Position numbers and translations under genes: made by a program. From positions 1 to 14,509 of the forward strand of contig CAJWGI010000004.1 in assembly GCA_913031335.1 (NCBI GenBank): a stretch of DNA of 14,509 nucleotides. The letters are read 5' to 3'. This document shows positions 7,753-14,509 of this stretch, one piece after another (the stretch's first letter is position 1; each line of letters opens with the position of its first letter). This DNA is from an uncultured Anaerolineales bacterium. Lineage in GTDB: Bacteria > Chloroflexota > Anaerolineae > Anaerolineales > UBA11657. The notes below the pieces were generated by a model that saw only the letters and a program-made list of their open reading frames with translations, searched no databases and was not told the DNA's origin.

Positions 7753-10052
7753 ACCACGATAGTCACCGGCAGCGGCGCGCTCTCACCAAGCAGCCAATCG
7801 CGTTCATCAAAGGCCAAAAAACGCTCCCCAGTGATGTGATCCCACAGGCCGGCGAAGAGTTGATATTCACCGGGCGGAGCATCGGACGCGACCACAATCG
7901 TGTGCTCATCACGCACATACTTCTCGACCGACCAGCGCGTGGATGGAAAACCGGCCGGATTCACTTTATCTGACTGACCCCATAGTTGCCCGCTAGCGTC
8001 GCGCAGATGCAGGTAAACTTGATAATTCCGGGTCGGCTCCAGCGCTGCCCTCCAGTACAGCACGACCGACACGATCTCGCCCGGACGAGTCTCGTCAGTG
8101 GGAGCATCGAAACCAATTATCTCAATCTCATCTGCCACGCTAGCGAAGAAGCGGTATTCGGCAGTAGCAACAGTGCGTCCCGTTGAATGGAATTGGAACC
8201 AACCCCGGTAATCGGCGACGATCTTAACTCCCACGCCGAGAAGCAGCGCCGCCACCGCAAGCCCGAACGTCAGTCGCGGGAGTCCGACCCCAACCGGGCG
8301 CCGATTAGGTTGCAGTCGACGCAATCCCAGCGCCACCGCAAGCAGCCATCCGATACCCGCGGCTACACTGATGCCCTGCGCAAGCCGACGTTCGGGCGTG
8401 GCGCGCAGTGCAACGAGAATGTCGTGCGCGCCGGCCGGAATCAGCAGTAACATGCGCCCATCCGGTTCGGTCACCTCGACCGGTATCTCCTCCGCATCTA
8501 CCGTTGCCGTCCAACCCGGGAAGAAAAAGCGAAACAGTTTCAAATCAAATCCCTCCGCGCTATCGACGCGAAGGAGGTCGTGCTGCGAACCGCTTTGCAG
8601 CACGACAATCGACACATCGTCCGGAAGCGCGCGCCGATCAAATTTCTCCACCGGCAATTCCCCGGCAAGGTATTGCTCTGTAACCACCGCTTCAGGCAAC
8701 GGCACGTATTCCACCCCCTCAGGCAGAAAATCGTGACAACAGGTGGTGCCGAACCATTTCCCTTGTAGCTCCTCGGCATGGTATCGCGCCGTTGAGACAG
8801 GTCCGAAATCCACCCATTCCGGCGGATACGTGAGCGGAAGCGCAGCCCACAGAAGTGCGCCAATCGCGGCTGCCGGCGCAGCCCTCGAAACCCATTTCCA
8901 CCGCAGCAGCGACGCCCAGCGCACAGCCATGCCACACAATGGCACCAGCGCCAGCCCCGCCAAGCCGAGAAACCGCATCGGAAACTGAAAATAACGCATC
9001 GGTGGGATCATCTCCCACACGCCTTGCGAGGCCGCCGTCATCATGTACATCGCCCCAACCAAACCCAGGGTGAACAGCAGCGTGTCCGAGCGCCGCAACC
9101 GCCGCTGGAACACCGTTAAAGCGCCCAGCATTCCCAGTCCAATCTGCACTGTCCCCAGACTAAACCGGAACTCAGGAAATGCTGCCCCAGTATCAGTCCA
9201 TATCGGTGGCGCTACCAGTTCACCAAGCTGAATGAAATGCCGGTGGAAATCATAATGCCCCTGCCCATAATAATCCATTCGCACAGCCTCGCGCTCGAGC
9301 CCAGCGGGCAGCCAATAAAGCGCCGACATCCCCAGCCCCAGCGCCACCGACAGTGCGACTGCAGATAATTGTCGTCCCACGCCGCCTGCAGCGGATTTAC
9401 CCCCAAGCAAAGGCGTGATAAGGAATTCCCACAGCAGTAACACGAGCAAGAAACCATAAGCCACCAGTGCAGTCAATGGGTGAGAAAAAACCAGCGCGGC
9501 CAAGGTAAGTGCGGCCACCCCCACATGAATCCCCCAACCGTCACGCCTGACTCGATCAAACGCCCAGAACAGCACGGGCGAAATGCCGATAGCCAAAGTT
9601 TCGGCAACCTCCCCGCGCCCATGCGGCTCCAGAAAGAGCATGTACGGAGAGAAACTCCATGCCACCCCTGCAACCATCGCTTCCGCGCCACCCCACCGGT
9701 TGCGCACAAAAAGATAGATTCCTCCCCCACCGAGATATGCGGCCAGAAGCAGCACAAACTTTGTGCCGGCCACCACGCCCAGCCCGCTAACCAAGCTGAA
9801 ATACGCCGCCAGATGATACGCGAGCGGCGCGTAATAATTGAAAATCGGGTAGCCGTTACCGTAATAAAAATCCGGCGCCCAGCGCGGATAAAGCACGCCC
9901 TGCCGGATGGACCGCTCAACCTGCGCTGCCCTGAAAACGTGGATTTCGGCGTCCGTTCCGGTTGGCAGGCTCGGGCGCGCGAAGAACGGCCACGCCGCCA
10001 GCGTGGCCGCTGCAATCACGAGCAGCAGCCCGCGATCGATTCTATTGATCAT
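7740..10052 (-). CDS. PTPS-related (PF10131) / YfhO-like membrane protein with C-terminal beta-sandwich module
   Basis: The protein has 770 residues. After a first helix (about 10-24) comes LPTGTDAEIHVFRAAQVE (29-46), then VLYPRWAPDFYYGNGYPIFNYY in two parts around residue 64, the hallmark of the so-called 6-pyruvoyl-tetrahydropterin synthase-related membrane family. Despite the name this is not a pterin enzyme. About twelve helices run to residue 410. An outer domain at about 411-555 holds a vicinal Cys pair (C438-C439) and FFPGWTATVDAEEIPVEV (510-527), which resembles the YfhO tail. Two more helices (about 560-580, 592-611) lead to a beta-sandwich module (about 640-767) similar to those in the first gene. 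A GT-C-like role in transfer of sugars or lipid-linked groups is inferred from the family, not shown. The ATG is preceded by GGAG at short spacing (3 nt). It lies 69 bp after sucD on the same strand, with no convincing promoter between. Confidence 0.75.
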   Translation of the reverse strand: MINRIDRGLLLVIAAATLAAWPFFARPSLPTGTDAEIHVFRAAQVERSIRQGVLYPRWAPDFYYGNGYPIFNYYAPLAYHLAAYFSLVSGLGVVAGTKFVLLLAAYLGGGGIYLFVRNRWGGAEAMVAGVAWSFSPYMLFLEPHGRGEVAETLAIGISPVLFWAFDRVRRDGWGIHVGVAALTLAALVFSHPLTALVAYGFLLVLLLWEFLITPLLGGKSAAGGVGRQLSAVALSVALGLGMSALYWLPAGLEREAVRMDYYGQGHYDFHRHFIQLGELVAPPIWTDTGAAFPEFRFSLGTVQIGLGMLGALTVFQRRLRRSDTLLFTLGLVGAMYMMTAASQGVWEMIPPMRYFQFPMRFLGLAGLALVPLCGMAVRWASLLRWKWVSRAAPAAAIGALLWAALPLTYPPEWVDFGPVSTARYHAEELQGKWFGTTCCHDFLPEGVEYVPLPEAVVTEQYLAGELPVEKFDRRALPDDVSIVVLQSGSQHDLLRVDSAEGFDLKLFRFFFPGWTATVDAEEIPVEVTEPDGRMLLLIPAGAHDILVALRATPERRLAQGISVAAGIGWLLAVALGLRRLQPNRRPVGVGLPRLTFGLAVAALLLGVGVKIVADYRGWFQFHSTGRTVATAEYRFFASVADEIEIIGFDAPTDETRPGEIVSVVLYWRAALEPTRNYQVYLHLRDASGQLWGQSDKVNPAGFPSTRWSVEKYVRDEHTIVVASDAPPGEYQLFAGLWDHITGERFLAFDERDWLLGESAPLPVTIVVRER
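7752..8135 (-). repeat. Beta-sandwich tail module, fourth copy of the module seen in the first gene
   Basis: Residues about 640-767 of the PTPS-related protein follow the same order of strands as the modules at 1300-2442: IEIIGFDAP, then VVLYWRA, YQVYLHLRDASG, WSVEKYVRDEHTIV and GEYQLFAGLWDHITGERF. The match to the module at 2080-2442 is clearest (IRLAGYD, LHWQA, KYFVHVW, VGLYEATTGVR). It lies after the last membrane helix, so it is probably on the outer face. Confidence 0.55.
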
Positions 10053-10121
10053 CTTCTCCGCGAAGGGTTTGAACTCAACATAAATGCGAGCGCAATGAAT
10101 CCGATATTGTGTCGCATTGTG

Positions 10122-10982
10122 CTAGTTTAGGAACGAAGGAATCTCTTCGGGGTGGCTGGCAATTTGCACGCGCGCCTGCCGCAGAGCGGCAATTTTGTCA
10201 GCTGCAAGCCCGGATCCGCCTTCCACGATTGCGCCGGCATGCCCCATGCGCTTGCCGACCGGGGCCGTCTGACCTGCGATGAACGCCACCACCGGCTTCG
10301 ATAGGTAATCTGCGATGTGCTCGGCCGCCTCCTCCTCATCCGCTCCCCCAATCTCTCCAATCATCACAACCTGCTCGGTTTGCGGGTCCTCCTCAAAGAG
10401 ACGCAGTACGTCAACAAAACTGGTTCCGTTAATGGGGTCTCCGCCGATACCCACACAGGTGGACGCACCTTTCCCGCTCTGCTTCAAAGCGTGCAGCACT
10501 TCATACGTCAGCGTTCCCGAGCGCGAGACCACACCCACACTGCCGGCCCGAGCGATGTGCCCGGGAATAATGCCCACGCTTGTTTCGCCCGGGGTCAGCA
10601 AGCCGGGGCAATTCGGCCCAACGAGACGTGCCTCAGTCTGATCCAGATAAGTACGCACACGCACCATATCTTGCACGGGAATCCCCTCGGTGATGCACGC
10701 AATCAGGGAGATGCCCGCATCCACAGCCTCGAAGATTGCATCGGTGGCGAAGCGGGCAGGCACGTAGATGACCGAGCAGTTCGCACCGGAAGTTCGCACT
10801 GCACCCTTGACTGTATCGAACACCGGCACTCTCTCCGCCGCCCATTCCCCGCCTTTGCCCGGCGTGACCCCCGCCACAACCTGCGTGCCATAACCGAGCA
10901 TCTGGCGAGTGTGAAACAGGCCCTCTTTGCCCGTGATTCCTTGCACTAGAACGCGAGTTGTCCGATCGACTAATATGCTCAT
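10122..10982 (-). CDS. sucD: Succinyl-CoA synthetase (ADP- or GDP-forming), alpha subunit
   Basis: The protein has 286 residues, the normal SucD length. With SucC it interconverts succinyl-CoA and succinate with substrate-level phosphorylation in the TCA cycle. The N-terminal CoA-binding Rossmann domain shows [20 protein letters not shown] (13-31). PNCPG (123-127) includes C125, matching the Cys near the CoA site in E. coli Suc[10 protein letters not shown] (153-161) precedes the ligase domain. The phosphorylated histidine is H248 in [10 protein letters not shown], followed by the glycine-rich EGGSG. All expected residues are present. The ATG follows the sucC stop by 16 bp and has no clear Shine-Dalgarno sequence, so translation is probably coupled to sucC. 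The stop is TAG at 10124-10122. Confidence 0.96.
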   Translation of the reverse strand: MSILVDRTTRVLVQGITGKEGLFHTRQMLGYGTQVVAGVTPGKGGEWAAERVPVFDTVKGAVRTSGANCSVIYVPARFATDAIFEAVDAGISLIACITEGIPVQDMVRVRTYLDQTEARLVGPNCPGLLTPGETSVGIIPGHIARAGSVGVVSRSGTLTYEVLHALKQSGKGASTCVGIGGDPINGTSFVDVLRLFEEDPQTEQVVMIGEIGGADEEEAAEHIADYLSKPVVAFIAGQTAPVGKRMGHAGAIVEGGSGLAADKIAALRQARVQIASHPEEIPSFLN

Positions 10983-10998
10983 GATTGCAGCGCCGTTT

Positions 10999-12129
10999 TC
11001 AAGCGGCCGCGGTGATGGCTTTCTGAGCTGCCTCCGCGAGCGATGAAGCCGTGATCAAATCCGATTCAGCCAACAACCTACGACCCTCCTCCTCATTCGT
11101 GCCCGCCAGTCGCACCACCATCGGAACCCTGACTTCCACTTCATCCATGGCTGCCAGTACCCCGCGCGCCACCTCGTCACAACGGGTGATTCCCCCAAAG
11201 ATATTTATCAGCAGCGCGCGCACGCGGTTGTCGCGCAAAATGATGCGCAGCGCGGCTGCTACCTTCTCGGCGCTGGCGCCTCCCCCGATATCCAAGAAAT
11301 TCGCCGGTTCCCCGCCGAAATGCTTGACAATGTCCATTGTTCCCATAGCGAGGCCAGCGCCATTAACCATGCAACCGATATATCCATCCAGCGCCACGTG
11401 AGAAAGTCCGTGCTCCCGGGCCTCGGCCTCGTCACCGGCCTCCGCATCCACGTCGCGCAGCTCCGCCAGATCAGGGTGCCGCAGAAGCGCGTTTTCATCG
11501 AGTACTAATTTAGCGTCAACAGCCAGTAGATTCTCTTCATCCGTGACCACCAGGGGATTGATTTCCGCCAAGGTAGCATCAGTTTGCACGAAAGTCTGAT
11601 GAAGCCCAAGCGCAACATGAATGAATTCCTGCCAATGGGAACGCGGCAGATCAATACCGGACGCCAGATTGCGGGCCTGAAAGCCGCGTATGCCGAGAAA
11701 TGGATCGATGTGTTCGCGCAGAATCTCTTCCGGAGTCTGCGCAGCCACCTGCTCAATGTCCACCCCGCCCCCAGCCGAGGCCATCATCACAGGCCGGCGC
11801 GCAGCTCTGTCATTGGTGATTCCCAAATAAATCTCACTCCGAATCACGGCAGCCTCTTCCACAAGCACTTTCTGCACCGTCAAGCCCGCGATTCTCAGCG
11901 AGAGTATCTCGGCGGCGTGTTTTCCGGCCTCCCGCGCGTTCACCGCAGTCTTCACGCCACCGGCTTTGCCACGGCCCCCAACCAACACCTGAGCCTTCAC
12001 CACCACGCGACCGCCGAGGTCACGCGCGATGGCACGCGCCTGCCGCGCGCTCGCCGCTACCTGGCCGCGCGGAATCGGAATCCCGTTTGACGCTAACAAT
12101 GTCTTTGATTGATGTTCGTGTAACTTCAC
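10999..12129 (-). CDS. sucC: Succinyl-CoA synthetase, beta subunit (ATP-grasp)
   Basis: The protein has 376 residues, slightly shorter than E. coli SucC. It carries the ATP-grasp fold that binds the nucleotide and hands phosphate to His248 of SucD. Visible motifs are the start [27 protein letters not shown] (45-60), EINPLV (189-194) with N191 and [10 protein letters not shown] (205-214) with D205 as likely Mg ligands, [15 protein letters not shown] (252-266), NFLDIGGGA (277-285) and [15 protein letters not shown] (309-323). ATP or GTP preference cannot be read safely. The start is GTG, fixed by homology to the family N-terminus and by GGGAGGG 5 nt upstream. It leads the sucC-sucD pair and has its own promoter; the upstream NHL gene ends 91 bp earlier on the same strand. 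Confidence 0.96.
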   Translation of the reverse strand: MKLHEHQSKTLLASNGIPIPRGQVAASARQARAIARDLGGRVVVKAQVLVGGRGKAGGVKTAVNAREAGKHAAEILSLRIAGLTVQKVLVEEAAVIRSEIYLGITNDRAARRPVMMASAGGGVDIEQVAAQTPEEILREHIDPFLGIRGFQARNLASGIDLPRSHWQEFIHVALGLHQTFVQTDATLAEINPLVVTDEENLLAVDAKLVLDENALLRHPDLAELRDVDAEAGDEAEAREHGLSHVALDGYIGCMVNGAGLAMGTMDIVKHFGGEPANFLDIGGGASAEKVAAALRIILRDNRVRALLINIFGGITRCDEVARGVLAAMDEVEVRVPMVVRLAGTNEEEGRRLLAESDLITASSLAEAAQKAITAAA

Positions 12130-12134
12130 TGAGG

Positions 12135-12141
12135 CCCTCCC
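12135..12141 (-). promoter_or_regulatory. Ribosome-binding site for the GTG start of sucC
   Basis: The minus strand reads GGGAGGG, then 5 nt, then GTG at 12129. It confirms the GTG start, which gives the conserved SucC N-terminus. Confidence 0.7.
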
Positions 12142-12146
12142 GAAGG

Positions 12147-12155
12147 ATTATAACA
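12147..12155 (-). promoter_or_regulatory. Extended -10 promoter of sucCD
   Basis: The minus strand reads TGTTATAAT, a perfect TG-N-TATAAT extended -10. The -35 region at 16-18 bp spacing is poor. A start about 7 nt downstream would give a leader of only about 11-12 nt, beginning at or inside the ribosome-binding site. The rest of the 91-bp spacer (12130-12220) shows no clear terminator for the upstream NHL gene. Confidence 0.6.
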
Positions 12156-12220
12156 CTCTGAGCAAGAGCACGGAGTCGCCAGCGAGCTGAGGAAAACTCA
12201 TCACCACTGTGCGCTGCCTT

Positions 12221-14509
12221 TCACTCCGGCGCAAAATACAGCACGCGGTTGTTTCCGGCATCGGTCACGTACAGCCCGCCCTTCGCGTCCAGGGCAATCC
12301 CGGTTGGTAAATCGAACGAAGCTGCATCGCTGCCATAATCGCCCCAGAGGTCAAGCGGATTCCCGACCGCGTCCCACACCAGAATCCGGTATCCCTCCGG
12401 GTCTGAAGCGAATACTTGCCCTTCACCATCCACCGCAATGTACGGTTTATTGTCAAGCGATTGTCCGTGCCAGCCGGGAACTTCCCACTGGCGCAAGTAC
12501 CTCCCCTCGCCGCCATAGAGCTGCACCCGGCCATTCCACGAGTCAGCAACGAACACGCTACCATCATCCCCTACCGCCACGCCCACAGGCTCGTCGAGTT
12601 GGCCATCGAGCGCCCCGCCCGAACCGATTTGCCGCACGCCCTCGCCTTCCGGAGTAAAAACGGAAACGCGTTTGTTGCCAGTGTCGGAAACGTACACCAG
12701 GCCCTGTGGCCCAATCGCGACCTCGCGCGGGCCCCACATGTTATGCAAATCCGTGTCATCGCCAAAGCGCCCCCACACAGCAACCGGCTGGCCCGCAAAC
12801 GTGAATTTCTGCACACGATGATTCCACGTATCGGCAACATACACGAAACCATCATCGCTCACGGTCAGTCCCCAGGGCTCAAACAGCCTCCCCAGCGCCG
12901 CGACGTCGCCCTCGACCACCCCAAAACCTCCCCACTCTAGAATAAAACGGCCGTTGTGGTCAAATTTCTGGATGCGGTGATTGAACGTGTCGGCGACGTA
13001 CACAAACCCGTCCGGCCCCACCGCCACGTCTCGAGGGCGGTCAAATTCGCCCTCACCCGTGCCGGGCGCGCCCCACACAAGCGCGGCCGTGCGCACGCGC
13101 GTCAGCGCCTCGTACGGGTCAGGCTCGGCCGGCTCGCTCAACACGACAGGTCCGATTCCAAGATTCCAGAGCCGCGCGGCCAGATCCTTCTCAATATAAA
13201 AGCGCATGCGGTCAACCACGGGCCAATTGGACAGCGATAAATCGCTACCGTGCAGCTCGCCATAGCGGGTGTAATCGCGCCGGAACCAGATGTCCCGCAA
13301 GGCCGCTCTGTGGGCAGGATCAACCAGATTGCTCCGCACCCGGTCGATGGTCAATTGAAAATAATCCTGCATCGGCCACCACATGCGGATGTATTCAAAT
13401 GAATGGTATTTGTCGCCCAACATCGCCTCCACTTTCGGCCAGTTATTATCGCCGGCGATAACCAGGGGTGTGTCACGCAAACTGTCACGCGAAGGCTCCC
13501 CGCCAAAGAAGACTTGATTGGGATAATTACGCAGATACCAAGTGAACGGCCAGGAAACATCATCATCGTATGCCACGCGTATTCCCAGCCCATCAGTCGC
13601 GCGCCGCGATATCTCCTCCACCTGCTCCATCACCACCCGAATCCCGGGCGCTCCGGAGGCATAATTGATGAACTCAGTCTGCTCATCATAGCGCACATAG
13701 TTGGCAGCGATGCTGGTCCTGATTGTCAATAACGCGAGCATCCCAAGAGCGGCCATGGTGGCAACATGAGAAAGATGCCGCCACCCCATCCGACGCGCCG
13801 ACGCAAACACCCCGGCTGCCGCCCCTATCATCACGACGATCGCCGAAAGAAATCCCATACTCGCTTGCAGCTCGGCCAGCGTGGTGCCCCGGAACGGCGC
13901 ATCCATGCCTCCGAAACGCCAGAGAACATCGAGCATCGCCACCAGCCCCAACAGCACAAGCAGCGCAGCCGTCACCCCACCGCGGTCACTAACGATTCGC
14001 CAGTCCACCCGCACGGACCACCTCCCGACCACCCATCCGGCCACCATAATCATCGGCAGTGCAATGTGAACGGTCAGCCACGGCATTTTCTCCCCTGCCA
14101 CCGCATAAATCACAAACACCGCCACCAGCCAGTATCCCAAAAACGGAATAGCGCCAAACACGCCGGAGTCCGCAAGCACCGGTCGCCCTCCTGTTCGCAG
14201 GCCGGTTTTTGCGCGGGCCACCGCCCACCAGGCGGCTACAAGCGCGCCGGCGGCCGGCAGGTATTCGTACATCGGCACCTGCACCAGCGCGTAGTAATAC
14301 CAGGGCTGGCCGCCACGCTTAACACCCTGCTGCTCTAGCCAATATCCAAGGGAGCCGACCATTCCCGTCGCCAACCCGCCACCATTAGAAAACATGGTGG
14401 TGAAAAAGAACAGGTATATCGCATAGAATATTCCGGCGCAAAGCAGCCATTTTCTCCAGTCCCACGCCAGCCCTATCGCCACAGACGCCAGAAGCAACCC
14501 TGCCAACAC
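12221..14509 (-). CDS. TIGR03663/Agl23-like membrane protein fused to a C-terminal NHL beta-propeller (5' end missing)
   Basis: The frame is open from the right edge of the window to the TGA at 12223-12221, 762 residues. The first codon in view is GTG, but the protein begins inside the membrane part, so the start lies beyond the window. Helices are seen to about residue 265. GYWLEQQGVKRGGQPWYYY (55-73) and AGEKMPWLTVHIALP (138-152) are the hallmarks of TIGR03663, named after archaeal Agl23, linked to flippase activity in protein glycosylation. An outer domain at about 266-480 includes DDDVSWPFTWYLRNYP (315-330) and MWWPMQDYF (376-384). Residues 483-762 hold six NHL repeats, enough for a closed six-bladed propeller. 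NHL propellers bind proteins, RNA or sugars; the partner here is unknown. The gene is co-directional with sucCD but probably a separate transcript. Confidence 0.83.
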   Translation of the reverse strand: MLAGLLLASVAIGLAWDWRKWLLCAGIFYAIYLFFFTTMFSNGGGLATGMVGSLGYWLEQQGVKRGGQPWYYYALVQVPMYEYLPAAGALVAAWWAVARAKTGLRTGGRPVLADSGVFGAIPFLGYWLVAVFVIYAVAGEKMPWLTVHIALPMIMVAGWVVGRWSVRVDWRIVSDRGGVTAALLVLLGLVAMLDVLWRFGGMDAPFRGTTLAELQASMGFLSAIVVMIGAAAGVFASARRMGWRHLSHVATMAALGMLALLTIRTSIAANYVRYDEQTEFINYASGAPGIRVVMEQVEEISRRATDGLGIRVAYDDDVSWPFTWYLRNYPNQVFFGGEPSRDSLRDTPLVIAGDNNWPKVEAMLGDKYHSFEYIRMWWPMQDYFQLTIDRVRSNLVDPAHRAALRDIWFRRDYTRYGELHGSDLSLSNWPVVDRMRFYIEKDLAARLWNLGIGPVVLSEPAEPDPYEALTRVRTAALVWGAPGTGEGEFDRPRDVAVGPDGFVYVADTFNHRIQKFDHNGRFILEWGGFGVVEGDVAALGRLFEPWGLTVSDDGFVYVADTWNHRVQKFTFAGQPVAVWGRFGDDTDLHNMWGPREVAIGPQGLVYVSDTGNKRVSVFTPEGEGVRQIGSGGALDGQLDEPVGVAVGDDGSVFVADSWNGRVQLYGGEGRYLRQWEVPGWHGQSLDNKPYIAVDGEGQVFASDPEGYRILVWDAVGNPLDLWGDYGSDAASFDLPTGIALDAKGGLYVTDAGNNRVLYFAPE
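12224..13036 (-). repeat. Six NHL repeats forming the C-terminal propeller
   Basis: Six protein repeats begin at visible residues 492 (PRDVAV), 545 (PWGLTV), 594 (PREVAI), 641 (PVGVAV), 689 (PYIAV) and 735 (PTGIAL), spaced 46-53 residues apart. Repeats 1-4 and 6 carry a core like FVYVADTFNHRIQKF, with N-x-R-V/I. Repeat 5 is the most degenerate (VFASDPEGYRILVW). The last repeat ends four residues before the stop, so no further domain follows. Confidence 0.88.

Noticed and set aside
7740..10052. A true 6-pyruvoyl-tetrahydropterin synthase
   Set aside because: The family name is historical. The protein is a polytopic membrane protein with no zinc-binding His triad of pterin synthases.
10053..10121. 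A promoter ahead of the PTPS-related gene
   Set aside because: AT-rich words are present, but no -10 and -35 pair with sensible spacing and no TG-extended -10.
13766..14338. A 190-codon open frame on the plus strand opposite the Agl23-like gene
   Set aside because: Its His/Pro/Arg-rich low-complexity translation is the antisense of hydrophobic helices.
1..14509. CRISPR arrays, tRNA or rRNA genes, insertion sequences, attachment sites
   Set aside because: No short regularly spaced DNA repeats, no tRNA-like folds in the short gaps between genes, no transposase or integrase, and almost all bases are accounted for by coding sequence.

Overview
The window reads as chromosomal DNA of a moderately GC-rich bacterium, most likely an uncultured member of the Chloroflexota (Anaerolineae-like). 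This is an inference from gene content: a TIGR03663/Agl23-type membrane protein fused to an NHL propeller, a PTPS-related (PF10131) membrane protein, GT39-like polytopic proteins with beta-sandwich tails, a URO-D-family protein and a TIGR03960 radical SAM protein are a combination I associate with that phylum. No phylogeny could be run. I see no rRNA, tRNA, CRISPR array, insertion sequence, integrase or phage gene.

Layout from left to right. (1) 1-2475 (+): the 3' part of a large GT39-like membrane protein whose start lies outside the window; its tail carries three tandem beta-sandwich modules. (2) 2501-6045 (-): a three-gene unit transcribed leftwards, URO-D-family protein, then RsmD, then a TIGR03960-type radical SAM protein. 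A good extended -10 promoter lies just ahead of it in an 81-bp divergent spacer. (3) 6127-7737 (+): a complete GT39-like membrane glycosyltransferase, divergent from unit 2. (4) 7740-10052 (-): a PTPS-related/YfhO-like membrane protein, convergent with the GT39 gene with only 2 bp between the stop codons. (5) 10122-12129 (-): sucD and sucC, the two subunits of succinyl-CoA synthetase, with a well-formed extended -10 promoter before sucC. (6) 12221-14509 (-): the C-terminal part of a TIGR03663/Agl23-like membrane protein ending in a six-repeat NHL propeller; its start lies outside the window.

Four of the eight genes, and more than half the bases, encode very large polytopic membrane proteins of the GT-C or GT-C-like type with exoplasmic heads. 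They probably act on lipid-linked sugars or envelope glycans, although their substrates cannot be read from sequence. Two of them share a tail module: three copies in the first gene and one in the PTPS-related protein. Between them sit housekeeping genes (sucCD, rsmD). Coding density is very high: no gap between genes exceeds about 91 bp, so there is no stretch over 300 bases without a gene.

I did not find a defence, mobile or obviously undescribed system. The points most worth a second look are the shared tail module, the altered catalytic motif of RsmD (APPQ instead of N/DPPY), the URO-D homologue without the HemE substrate motif, and the second CxxxCxxC triad in the radical SAM protein.
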